Position numbers and translations under genes: made by a program
Notes under the pieces: generated by a model
What the model was told of the DNA's origin: nothing
Databases searched by the model: none
The model's input: only the letters and a program-made list of their open reading frames with translations
Shown: in pieces, positions 19,290 to 26,391 of the stretch
Layout of the letters: every line of letters starts with the position of its first letter
Position numbering within the stretch: the stretch's first letter is position 1
Source: Niastella yeongjuensis
GTDB taxonomy: Bacteria > Bacteroidota > Bacteroidia > Chitinophagales > Chitinophagaceae
DNA length: 64,000 nucleotides
Assembly (NCBI RefSeq): GCF_900110245.1
Contig: NZ_FOCZ01000005.1
Coordinates: 186,001-250,000 of the forward strand
Direction of reading: 5' to 3'

Positions 19290-19889
19290 TTATTTATACA
19301 CGAATGTGGCCATTATGAGCACAGCCAGGGAAGTATTGCCCAGGTTGGATTTAAGAATTTTCAAGGCCAGGTAGATCTGTTTTTTCACCGTTTCTTCTGA
19401 GATCTGCAAACGGTTGGCAATTTCCCGGTGGGTTAAATGCTCCTGCCGGCTCAGGCGGAACACCTCCCGCATTTTATCGGGCATTTTATCCATTACCTGG
19501 TCAATATTGGCAGCCAGTTCCCGGGCATATAATTCTTCTTCAATGGAAGGCATGGTTTGATTCGCTTCCAGGTAGGTAGTGAAATCCTCGAGATATCCGC
19601 CATGGATCATATTTTTCTCAATACGATCGATGCATTGATAGCGTACAGCGGTATGTAAATAAGCCCGGAGGGAAGTTATAGAAAGGGCCAGGCGGCGGTT
19701 CCATAAGGAAACAAACAGTTCCTGTACACAGTCTTCTGCTTCTTTTTGGGAACGAAGCACGTTCATGGCTTCGCGAAAAAGCGATTTCCAGTAACGTTCG
19801 TAAATGGCAGTAAAGGCAGCCTGATCGTTTTGCGAAAGCTGTTGCAACAGAACCTGGTCAGTATGTAGTTCGTGGTCAATATGCTGCAT
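19290..19889 (-). CDS. ECF RNA polymerase sigma factor (FecI-like, sigma-70 family)
   Basis: Sigma factor of 199 residues. Region 2 at about 25-75 (FTAIYERYWKSLFREAMNVL; EDCVQELFVSLWNRR) and region 4 at about 130-185 (LSRQEHLTHREIANRLQISEETVKKQIYLALKIL) are complete; the hydrophobic tail SLAVLIMATFVYK is common in Bacteroidota FecI proteins. It most likely directs transcription of the SusC operon at 9365-17671, under control of the next-door FecR. A consensus-like housekeeping promoter lies 35 bases upstream. Confidence 0.95.
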   Translation of the reverse strand: MQHIDHELHTDQVLLQQLSQNDQAAFTAIYERYWKSLFREAMNVLRSQKEAEDCVQELFVSLWNRRLALSITSLRAYLHTAVRYQCIDRIEKNMIHGGYLEDFTTYLEANQTMPSIEEELYARELAANIDQVMDKMPDKMREVFRLSRQEHLTHREIANRLQISEETVKKQIYLALKILKSNLGNTSLAVLIMATFVYK

Positions 19890-19924
19890 TCCCCCAATTG
19901 CCTTATAGCGTTGAAATTACAATA

Positions 19925-19956
19925 AAAATATATAACGCTTGTTAGCCTTATACAAA
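19925..19956 (-). promoter_or_regulatory. Promoter for the ECF sigma gene
   Basis: On the minus strand TTTG (19953-19956), 20-base spacer, TATATTTT (19925-19932), one base off TAnnTTTG; about 35 bases before the ATG at 19889. Confidence 0.5.
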
Positions 19957-20089
19957 GTATTGCTAAACAGTGCTAAACGGGGGTTGTTTTTATTGTAAAA
20001 CTTACACGTCTTAAAATCCGGGCAGAGCCCGATGGTTTTGCTTAAGGAACAACCATTTATTGGTAAAAGATCCTTTAATTTTTGAATGA

Positions 20090-20242
20090 CCATCACTGTT
20101 AGTACGCAGGGTATATAACCGCTGGGGACAACTGGTGTTTGAAAGCCGCGGTATGGGCACCTATGTTTGGGTGGCAGAAGGGAAAGACCTGTTGGGAAAT
20201 AGTATAAAAGAAAAAGGCAGCTTTTTATTGGTCCGTTAAAGC
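20090..20242 (+). pseudogene. Remnant of a type IX secretion type B sorting domain
   Basis: The plus strand encodes VYNRWGQLVFES from 20111, then GTYVWVAEGKDLLGN and KEKGSFLLVR followed by a stop at about 20240. This is the end of a CHU_C/gliding-motility C-terminal domain and matches the end of the complete protein at 35333-37762 (VYNRWGQLVFS...KRGSFVLVR). A stop at 20087-20089 interrupts the frame just upstream, and the usual segment with GWDG between the two blocks is missing, so only about 45 codons of a once larger gene remain, with an internal deletion. This is the main content of the 386-base gap between 19889 and 20275. Confidence 0.75.
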
Positions 20243-20248
20243 TGCCTT
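20214..20248 (-). terminator. Rho-independent terminator after the DUF983 gene
   Basis: Perfect 11-base inverted repeat AAGGCAGCTTT (20214-20224) / AAAGCTGCCTT (20238-20248), loop of 13. On the minus strand it is followed by TTTTTCTTTT, fitting the end of the 21642-20275 transcript. It overlaps the stop codon of the plus-strand sorting-domain remnant. Confidence 0.65.
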
Positions 20249-20274
20249 GTAACCAGTAAATGAAAACGCCCACA

Positions 20275-20745
20275 TCACCAGTTCTTTTCCTGCTCCTCAT
20301 TTATCCTTTCCAACCGCTGTGTGGGCGGGGTTCTCCAGTTAATATCGTATCGAACAAAAAACATCAACCAGCCGGTTCTTGCCAAACGCATTAAGTAAGG
20401 TTGTGCGACTATTAAAAAAACAGAATTAAAGGTGAGCCAGTAAAAGAACCGGTTATCCTGTAAAGAAAAACCAATCAATACCCACCAGGCTACAAAGGTG
20501 GCTACGCTTAACGCTATGGACGCAGCATAACTTACATAGCTGGACCCATAATAAAATCCTACTTCAATATTGAAAGGCTGACCGCAAACGGGGCACTCCT
20601 TGTTCATTTTCATAGTTGTTTTTAATGCGTAAGGGTTCTTGTTCTCGAACATGTCACCTCTTCTGCACCGGGGACATTTGCATTTAAACACAGTGAATAC
20701 GCTGGGTTTTTTATCTGCTGTTTCTATATTAATGCTTGCTTCCAT
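20275..20745 (-). CDS. DUF983 family membrane protein
   Basis: Small membrane protein of 156 residues. Two CxxC pairs (Cys24/Cys27 in CKCPRCRRG and Cys51/Cys54 in CPVCGQ) form a probable zinc ribbon, followed by FYYGSSYVSYAASIALSV and two hydrophobic segments at about 68-95 and 103-125, the standard DUF983 layout. The biochemical role of the family is unknown. It starts three bases behind the AraC-type gene at 20749, so the two form one transcript, closed by the terminator at 20214-20248. Confidence 0.88.
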   Translation of the reverse strand: MEASINIETADKKPSVFTVFKCKCPRCRRGDMFENKNPYALKTTMKMNKECPVCGQPFNIEVGFYYGSSYVSYAASIALSVATFVAWWVLIGFSLQDNRFFYWLTFNSVFLIVAQPYLMRLARTGWLMFFVRYDINWRTPPTQRLERINEEQEKNW

Positions 20746-20748
20746 ATA

Positions 20749-21642
20749 TTAACTTTTTACGTGTTGTTTTCTAAATACTTCCGGGGTTTGGCCCTCATAC
20801 TTTTTAAAGAACTTTGAAAAGTAGGAGTTGTCCATAAACTGCAGCTCTGTCGCTATTTGTGAAATGGAGAGCCGCGCATTCACCAGCAACCGTTTTGCCT
20901 CCAGCAATACCCTGTCCCTGATAAGTTCACCGGCTGAACGACCGGTAACGTCCTTACAAAGGGCATTCAGGTGATTGGGGGTTATGTATAACATGGCGGC
21001 ATAGTCTTTCGTCAGCTTCTTTTCTTTATAATGCTGATCGATCAACTTTTGAAAGTTGCGTAATACAACGGTATTGTAATTGGTGGTTTGTTTGGTGGTA
21101 TCCACACCTGTATGCCGGCTAACCAGGATAAATAATTGCACCAGCGCGGTTCTTGCCATATCATCCTTTAACGCGGCTGCAGCATTGCCTTCGTGCACGA
21201 TCTCCTCAAACAGGTCCTGTAAAGCTGGCCATACAGATTCAGGCAACACGATCACTTGTTCCTGCACAATGCCGGAAAAGAAAGTGAATTGCTCCAGGTA
21301 GCGGGGGTTCGCTAAAAAATCACTGAGGTACTGTTCTGAAAAGTTTACGATAAAACCATCGGGCTGCCCTTCAAAATCCCAGCTGTGTACCTGGCCGGGG
21401 ATCATAAAATAGAGCTGGCCGGGTTCAACCGGAAAATGAACGAAATCAATGGAATGACTGCCCCTGCCACCCGTGAAATAAACAAGCTGATAAAAAGAAT
21501 GCTTATGCGGAAAACGCAGGTCTTTGTGTTCCTCCAGGTAATGGGGAAAGTGATCTGCCATGAAGTCTTTCGGCAAAAACCGCGACTCCTTTAAATTGTG
21601 TATACTATATATTGGCAGATGCTGCTGTGACATGGCCTTCAA
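20749..21642 (-). CDS. AraC-family transcriptional regulator with cupin domain
   Basis: Soluble regulator of 297 residues. N-terminal cupin-like sensor (FPHKHSFYQLVYFTGGRGSHSIDFV; VEPGQLYFMIPGQVHSW) at about 40-110, then the AraC DNA-binding domain at about 195-292 with helices TKDYAAMLYITPNHLNALCKDVTGRSAGELI and SISQIATELQFMDNSYFSKFFKKYEGQTPEVFRK. It probably binds a small ligand in the cupin. ATG 21642 and 21633 are both possible starts. It is followed immediately by the DUF983 gene. Confidence 0.92.
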   Translation of the reverse strand: MKAMSQQHLPIYSIHNLKESRFLPKDFMADHFPHYLEEHKDLRFPHKHSFYQLVYFTGGRGSHSIDFVHFPVEPGQLYFMIPGQVHSWDFEGQPDGFIVNFSEQYLSDFLANPRYLEQFTFFSGIVQEQVIVLPESVWPALQDLFEEIVHEGNAAAALKDDMARTALVQLFILVSRHTGVDTTKQTTNYNTVVLRNFQKLIDQHYKEKKLTKDYAAMLYITPNHLNALCKDVTGRSAGELIRDRVLLEAKRLLVNARLSISQIATELQFMDNSYFSKFFKKYEGQTPEVFRKQHVKS

Positions 21643-21746
21643 TTATAGCACAAAGCTAAAAAAGACCTACCACCAGCAAGGGTGATTTTTATGGGTTTTG
21701 TGGTACTTTTTACTGATTGAGTATTTTTCAGGCAGAGAACCCGGGT

Positions 21747-22802
21747 TTAAAACATCCCAAAAGCCACTACTGCTTCACCATTTGTCAATACTTTCTTTGC
21801 GCCGGTTGTTACATTGTACAAATTACAATTGAACTGGGCCTTGACAATCACATAATAATCGCCCGCAACATCTATGTATTCCGTATTGCTGAGGATCGTG
21901 AAAGCACTGTTCGTTTGGTCTTTTGAACCGGCATCGCTGTTCCAGATATTATCAGTACCGCTGGTACCCGCATTGCCACTGGGGTCTGTCCAGGAAATGG
22001 TTATCCCATCTGTGGCCGAAGCATCAGCTGTATAAAGATAGGTAGCGGGTTTAAAAAATGCCTTGAATTGGGCTGTAGTGGCACTCATATATTGGTGCAT
22101 AATACCTTTAGTAATGCCGAATTCGGTTTTACCTGCTGGTAAAGGCGGATTGGCCCAGGTAATGCCGCCACCAAATACTACATCGTCAGAACCACCCATA
22201 GAGACACCGGGTTCATAATCAGTGGTGGTAGCAGTTATATTTACATTATAGTTTGTTCCATCGATAGTGGCCTTATAATAAAAACTGTTTGGCGTATTGC
22301 CACCAGTACCACCCCCGGTTCCGGCAGGCACTACCCCTACAGCAACCGCGCAATCTGCGCCGGTTCCAATTTTGAGGTGAAAACTGAAAATACCGCTGCG
22401 GGTAGGCTTCCCTACCCCCATCAGGGTAATTACCTGTAAACCTGTTGCCGTGAAGTTACCAGCACCTGCAAATGAAAATCCATTGGTAGCAGCTGTAGCA
22501 TAGGTCCAGTCGCCGATTTTGGTAACATTTACGGTAACCGTTATCAGGGCATCCGCTCCCAACGTGGTACCTGCCTCAAATATACCCGTTACTGCCGCAT
22601 CGGAACAACGGCTGCCAGCCGGTTCCAACGTAAATACAGCTGTTCCACCGGTAGTGTTGCCGCCACCACCGCCGCCAACGACACCGCCGGCACCCAGGGT
22701 GTCTTTAGACATTTCCTTTTGGCATCCAATATTTCCTAACAATAAAAGAAAAACGAGCAGGTGGATCAGGGAGAATTTCTGGCTATTAAACAGGCGGACC
22801 AT
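21747..22802 (-). CDS. Hypothetical glycine-rich lipoprotein
   Basis: Lipoprotein of 351 residues that I cannot assign to a family. Signal peptide with lipobox LGNIGC (Cys28), then a poly-glycine linker (GGVVGGGGGGN) and a beta-rich part (residues 55-170) containing SRCSDAAVTGIFEAG; a second glycine/threonine linker (TGGGTGGNT, near 178) leads to a domain starting SFYYKATIDGTNYNVNI that runs to the end. The two-domain, flexible-linker design suggests a surface-exposed protein. It has its own perfect -7 box 36 bases upstream and is divergent from the SH3-like gene at 22905. Confidence 0.7.
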   Translation of the reverse strand: MVRLFNSQKFSLIHLLVFLLLLGNIGCQKEMSKDTLGAGGVVGGGGGGNTTGGTAVFTLEPAGSRCSDAAVTGIFEAGTTLGADALITVTVNVTKIGDWTYATAATNGFSFAGAGNFTATGLQVITLMGVGKPTRSGIFSFHLKIGTGADCAVAVGVVPAGTGGGTGGNTPNSFYYKATIDGTNYNVNITATTTDYEPGVSMGGSDDVVFGGGITWANPPLPAGKTEFGITKGIMHQYMSATTAQFKAFFKPATYLYTADASATDGITISWTDPSGNAGTSGTDNIWNSDAGSKDQTNSAFTILSNTEYIDVAGDYYVIVKAQFNCNLYNVTTGAKKVLTNGEAVVAFGMF

Positions 22803-22838
22803 ATAAGCGTCAGTTTGGGGTTATTATTACTATAACAA

Positions 22839-22846
22839 CAAAGATA
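22839..22846 (-). promoter_or_regulatory. Promoter -7 box for the lipoprotein gene
   Basis: TATCTTTG on the minus strand matches TAnnTTTG exactly, 36 bases before the ATG at 22802. A TTTG lies at 22862-22865, but the 15-base spacing is shorter than usual. Confidence 0.4.
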
Positions 22847-22904
22847 GTAAATGGGCATGAGCAAACTACTATGATTTACCCCGTAGAAATATTATTTTGC
22901 GCCC

Positions 22905-23792
22905 ATGAAAATACCCTTATTGATCCTGTTCCTGGCTGTTGGCAATTTTGTACAGGCACAGGACGCCCCTGATTTCCCCGATATGCGTAGCTGGATGCTT
23001 AATAACAACGACACGGCCGACCGCTACATTTTTGCCGATACTGCCCTGATCCGCATTTCCCCCGATACCAAACAAACACCCATAGATACCCTGTTTGCCG
23101 GCGATAATATAACTGTTACCGGCATAACAGCCAATGCCCTTACCATCCGTGGACTAAAAGGCCCCTGGCTGAAAATCAACTACACCAAAAACGGAGCTCC
23201 AAGGAATGGTTATATCTGGCAGGGCCTGATAAGCTGTATGCCGCTGCGCCGGGGTAATATTAAATTCGTGTATGGGATTGAACGCCGTGCTGATAGCATC
23301 AGTAAAGGTGATAAATTCAACATACGCCGGTTCCTGGTGCGGTTAAAAGTAGTACAGGATGGCAAGGTGCTTACCAGCCGGTCGTTGATCACCTATGATG
23401 ATGAAAGCGCCAACTCAAGTTTTGGAAAGATCATGAGCGGCATGGGCCTTACCAATGTACAGAATATCATTGTGCTTGAATTTTCCGGAGAAGCCTGTGG
23501 CATACCTACCTACGATTATTACTTTGCATTTACAAAAAGCAATCAGTTGCTCCGCTTTCCTGATAAAGAAAGCATGAGTGATGCAGGTGCGTTCTATCAC
23601 TCCGAAACCTTCACCTTTCCCAATGAAAAAAATGGCAAGCCAGATATGATCTGCTGGAATAGCGAGACAGAAGAAGCCACAGACAAAGTAGACAAAAATG
23701 GCGATGCCATTATGAAGGTTACTGAGAAGAAAAATGCGGCATATACCTGGGATGGTGTGAATGAAAAGATCACTGGCCCTGCAAATAAATAA
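22905..23792 (+). CDS. Secreted protein with SH3-like domain
   Basis: Exported protein of 295 residues: signal peptide at 1-18 (FLAVGNFVQAQ), then a bacterial SH3-like stretch at about 45-108 (ALIRISPDTKQTPIDTLFAGDNITVTGI; GPWLKINYTKNGAPRNGYIWQGLI), followed by an unassigned domain that ends with an acidic-polar tail (TEEATDKVDKNGDAIMKV). SH3b domains often bind peptidoglycan, but the domain call is from pattern only. A terminator follows 23 bases after the stop. Confidence 0.75.
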   Translation: MKIPLLILFLAVGNFVQAQDAPDFPDMRSWMLNNNDTADRYIFADTALIRISPDTKQTPIDTLFAGDNITVTGITANALTIRGLKGPWLKINYTKNGAPRNGYIWQGLISCMPLRRGNIKFVYGIERRADSISKGDKFNIRRFLVRLKVVQDGKVLTSRSLITYDDESANSSFGKIMSGMGLTNVQNIIVLEFSGEACGIPTYDYYFAFTKSNQLLRFPDKESMSDAGAFYHSETFTFPNEKNGKPDMICWNSETEEATDKVDKNGDAIMKVTEKKNAAYTWDGVNEKITGPANK

Positions 23793-23814
23793 AAAACAAC
23801 GTACACTTTTTTTT

Positions 23815-23844
23815 AAAAGCCCCGATTGCATGATCGGGGCTTTT
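23815..23844 (+). terminator. Rho-independent terminator
   Basis: Perfect 12-base stem AAAAGCCCCGAT (23815-23826) / ATCGGGGCTTTT (23833-23844) with loop TGCATG and T-rich flank; ends the SH3-like gene. Confidence 0.85.
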
Positions 23845-23940
23845 ACATTTATCACTTTAATCAACAACTAACTATAACGCATAACGCTTTTAACTTTATA
23901 TGCGCAATATTTAAATATTAACCGAACTGATAAAACAAGT

Positions 23941-23948
23941 TACATTTG
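23941..23948 (+). promoter_or_regulatory. Promoter -7 box for the minimal AraC gene
   Basis: TACATTTG matches TAnnTTTG exactly, with its end 31 bases before the ATG at 23980. Because transcription would begin near 23953, the earlier TTG at 23950 is not a credible start codon. No good -33 box is visible. Confidence 0.45.
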
Positions 23949-23979
23949 TTTGAGTACACACATCAAAACAAACCTAACT

Positions 23980-24342
23980 ATGAAATTATCAAACAACGAC
24001 CTGCATAAAATTGCGCAGGTAAAAGTTATTCTGGAAAAAGAATATAAATGCGCTACCACCCAGGCTGAACTCGCCCGGCGCGTAAACACCAATGAAAGTA
24101 AACTGCGTAAAGGTTTTAAACTCGTAAACAACAAAACGATCAATGAATACCTCATTGGTTTGCGTATTGAAAAAGCAAAAGAGATGTTGGAAACAACCGA
24201 TGAACCGGTAAAAGTAGTGGCTGTTAAAGTGGGCTACGATGTAAGCAACCTGGTAAAACAATTTAAAAAAACAACTGGTATGGCACCGATGGAATGGCGA
24301 AAAAAATTCTTAGGTAACAAACTCACCATCCTTTTCCTTTAG
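23980..24342 (+). CDS. Minimal AraC-type helix-turn-helix protein
   Basis: A protein of 120 residues that consists of little more than an AraC DNA-binding domain: CATTQAELARRVNTNESKLRKGFKLVNNKTINEYLIGLRIEKAKEML and VKVVAVKVGYDVSNLVKQFKKTTGMAPMEWRKKF. There is no room for a sensor domain, so it needs another partner or is controlled by abundance. The downstream flank holds a 14-base direct repeat with 21-base period (24358-24392), then the MauE operon, which may be its target. Confidence 0.85.
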   Translation: MKLSNNDLHKIAQVKVILEKEYKCATTQAELARRVNTNESKLRKGFKLVNNKTINEYLIGLRIEKAKEMLETTDEPVKVVAVKVGYDVSNLVKQFKKTTGMAPMEWRKKFLGNKLTILFL

Positions 24343-24357
24343 CCCACACAAAAGAAA

Positions 24358-24392
24358 AACCGGATTCGCCATGAATTTAACCGGATTCGCCA
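24358..24392. repeat. Direct repeat with 21-base period, possible AraC operator
   Basis: AACCGGATTCGCCA occurs at 24358-24371 and 24379-24392. A 21-base period (two helical turns) with same orientation is how AraC-family proteins often bind. It lies between the AraC-type gene and the MauE/DoxX gene. Confidence 0.45.
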
Positions 24393-24529
24393 ATCTTCAG
24401 GCATTAACTTGCAAGAGGTACTGGTAACAATACTCATTTTTCTTTCTCCTTTCACTGTTATAAACGGCATCTGTAAAACCTTCTTCGCAGGAAAGCACGT
24501 TACCCTTATAACCATTATAACATATTTAA

Positions 24530-25036
24530 ATGAAAAAGGATCTGTTAAGTAGCAGCTACTTAACCAGGGAAGTTTTTTTGCAAAAACGGCTTGTAACTTC
24601 CTGGTTGAACAAAAGCCTGATCATAGAGCTCATTTGCTCGTTGTTGATCATTTTGTTTATTTATTCTTCGTTGAGTAAGCTATCGGCATACGACCGCTTT
24701 TCGGTTCAACTAAGTAAATCGCCGTTCATTACCTCGTACTACCAACTAGTGGCCTGGAGCATTCCAACCATTGAAATAGTGATCGCCGTATTATTAGCCT
24801 TTAAAAGAACGCGGCTTGTTGCGCTATACGCCTCCTTCTTTTTGATGAGTTTATTCACCGCCTACCTGGTGATCATGTTGAACTTCAGCTATTATATCCC
24901 TTGTTCCTGTGGCGGGGTGCTGGAGTATATGAGTTGGGAGCAACACATCGTATTCAATGCATTCTTCATTGTGATTGCCGGGGCAGGTGTTCTTCTAAAA
25001 GCAAACACCACCAAATCCAAAAATATTTACGCGTAA
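24530..25036 (+). CDS. MauE/DoxX-family redox-associated membrane protein
   Basis: Inner-membrane protein of 168 residues with four hydrophobic segments (about 31-50, 72-92, 97-118 and 138-158). The signature YIPCSCGGVLEYMSWEQHI resembles the CxCGG motif of the MauE/DoxX family, which is linked to periplasmic disulfide chemistry and thiol metabolism. The next gene, 57 bases on, encodes a small secreted cysteine-containing peptide, so this protein may move reducing or oxidising equivalents to it; that is inference. Confidence 0.8.
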   Translation: MKKDLLSSSYLTREVFLQKRLVTSWLNKSLIIELICSLLIILFIYSSLSKLSAYDRFSVQLSKSPFITSYYQLVAWSIPTIEIVIAVLLAFKRTRLVALYASFFLMSLFTAYLVIMLNFSYYIPCSCGGVLEYMSWEQHIVFNAFFIVIAGAGVLLKANTTKSKNIYA

Positions 25037-25093
25037 GTAAGGGGTTACCGAAAACCTGAAACAGAGTAGGTATAATAAATTAAAATGTTATTT

Positions 25094-25300
25094 ATGAAAA
25101 AAATCAAATTATCACTGGCGGCTTTAACGCTGGTACTGGCTATTGCGGGTACAACTACTGTGAATGCTACTAAAGTGCAAACAGATATTCCCTCATGTAG
25201 TGAATTGGACCCTGGCACCTGTCTGGATCAGACTGAACCCGCCTGTTGCTGGGATGAGGGATTAGGCCGGGCCATCAATGACAGAGCAAAAACACATTAA
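25094..25300 (+). CDS. Small secreted cysteine-containing peptide (DUF6520-like)
   Basis: Precursor of 68 residues from ATG 25094 (the frame begins three codons earlier at 25085). Signal peptide MKKIKLSLAALTLVLAIAGT with likely cleavage near TVNA, leaving a mature peptide of about 45 residues with four cysteines (SCSELD, TCLDQ, ACCWDE). It resembles DUF6520 peptides of Bacteroidota, which are often found beside MauE-like proteins; function unknown. A strong hairpin follows at 25306-25338, which would favour high expression of this gene over the next. Confidence 0.65.
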   Translation: MKKIKLSLAALTLVLAIAGTTTVNATKVQTDIPSCSELDPGTCLDQTEPACCWDEGLGRAINDRAKTH

Positions 25301-25305
25301 TCAGC

Positions 25306-25338
25306 AACTAACCACCGGTCCGTTGCCGGTGGTTAGTT
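25306..25338 (+). terminator. Strong hairpin after the small peptide gene
   Basis: Perfect 13-base inverted repeat AACTAACCACCGG (25306-25318) / CCGGTGGTTAGTT (25326-25338), loop TCCGTTG, five bases after the stop codon. Only a weak T-rich tail follows, so it may act as partial terminator or as a 3' stabiliser. Confidence 0.55.
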
Positions 25339-25353
25339 CTCAACCCATTTTAT

Positions 25354-26391
25354 ATGCAAAACAAGCGGCCTGTAATAATCTTAACAACCCTTTTTCTTTC
25401 TTCATTTGCCATCATAGGATTACTTGCTTTTCTGTCGAGAAATATAATTGATAAAAAAAATGGGTTTACCCGCCGGTTACTTCCTGCTATTTTACAACCC
25501 CGCAACCGGCAAACATTCCCTTCCACGATCTACAGAATTTCCGGATCAAGGGCAGGCAAAGTATATTTACAAGGCAACAATCCCTATACGGTATATACTA
25601 CCACTCTTTCTTTAGATTCATTAACCAGTATATCCCTCGATATACCACCTGAAAAAAGACTAAACTCAGGGACCCGCCATTTTCTTTATGGCCGGCATCT
25701 TTATATTTCCTGTAGAAGTTTGCCGGGGATTATAGACTATGACCTGGATGCTCAAAAAACAAGTAATCATATTCTTCCTTACTATTATACTAAGGAAGCC
25801 TGCATTTCAAACGATCAGTTTATTTTACGGGCAAACGACCGGAAAACAAAAGACCCCTTATTTGTAAGGATAAATCTGAACACCCCCACAGCAAGACAAG
25901 AAGATCATTTTAGTGAAAAAACGGGCACCTCTATTTTCCCCACGGATGGGATCTTATATTTCGACACCACCACACACCTGGCCTGCTATACGTATTTTTA
26001 TCAGAATGGCTTTATATGTATGGACTCAAACCTCAATCTAATAGTAAAAGGAAAAACCATTGACACAATTACCAAAAGGGAAATAAAGATAGCGCGTGTA
26101 GGATCGTCATTAACCATGAAGCAACCACCTCAATTTGTGAATGATCTTGGCACCGTAGCGAACGGAAAGCTTTTTTTACAGTCGATGTTAAAAGCTGACA
26201 ATGAGCTTCCGTTAGATTTTGCAGAGAATACCGTAATCGATGCTTATAGTGTTACTAACGGAAACTACATTGCCAGCTTTTACATCCCTCCCTATAAAGG
26301 GAACAAACCTTATCAATTTCATATTATTGGCAAGATGTTATATGCCATTTATGGTAAAACAGTAGTTGAATACAACCTTCCTGCTATTTAA
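25354..26391 (+). CDS. Membrane-anchored protein, propeller-like, unknown function
   Basis: Protein of 345 residues that I do not recognise. An N-terminal membrane anchor or signal (VIILTTLFLSSFAIIGLLAFL) is followed by an all-beta exported part with blade-like repeats, for example SRAGKVYLQGNNPYTVYTTTL, RHFLYGRHLYISCRSLPGI, DGILYFDTTTHLACYTY and GKMLYAIYGKTVVEYNL. No enzyme motif is visible. It is the third gene of the MauE-peptide group. Its stop codon overlaps the end of the convergent TlpA-fusion gene by eight bases. Confidence 0.65.
   Translation: MQNKRPVIILTTLFLSSFAIIGLLAFLSRNIIDKKNGFTRRLLPAILQPRNRQTFPSTIYRISGSRAGKVYLQGNNPYTVYTTTLSLDSLTSISLDIPPEKRLNSGTRHFLYGRHLYISCRSLPGIIDYDLDAQKTSNHILPYYYTKEACISNDQFILRANDRKTKDPLFVRINLNTPTARQEDHFSEKTGTSIFPTDGILYFDTTTHLACYTYFYQNGFICMDSNLNLIVKGKTIDTITKREIKIARVGSSLTMKQPPQFVNDLGTVANGKLFLQSMLKADNELPLDFAENTVIDAYSVTNGNYIASFYIPPYKGNKPYQFHIIGKMLYAIYGKTVVEYNLPAI

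Noticed and set aside
19917-20300. Open frame of 127 codons on the minus strand
   Set aside because: Overlaps the sigma promoter, a terminator and the plus-strand sorting-domain remnant; no protein features.
23950-23979. TTG start of the minimal AraC gene
   Set aside because: It lies directly after a perfect -7 promoter box, before the expected transcription start.
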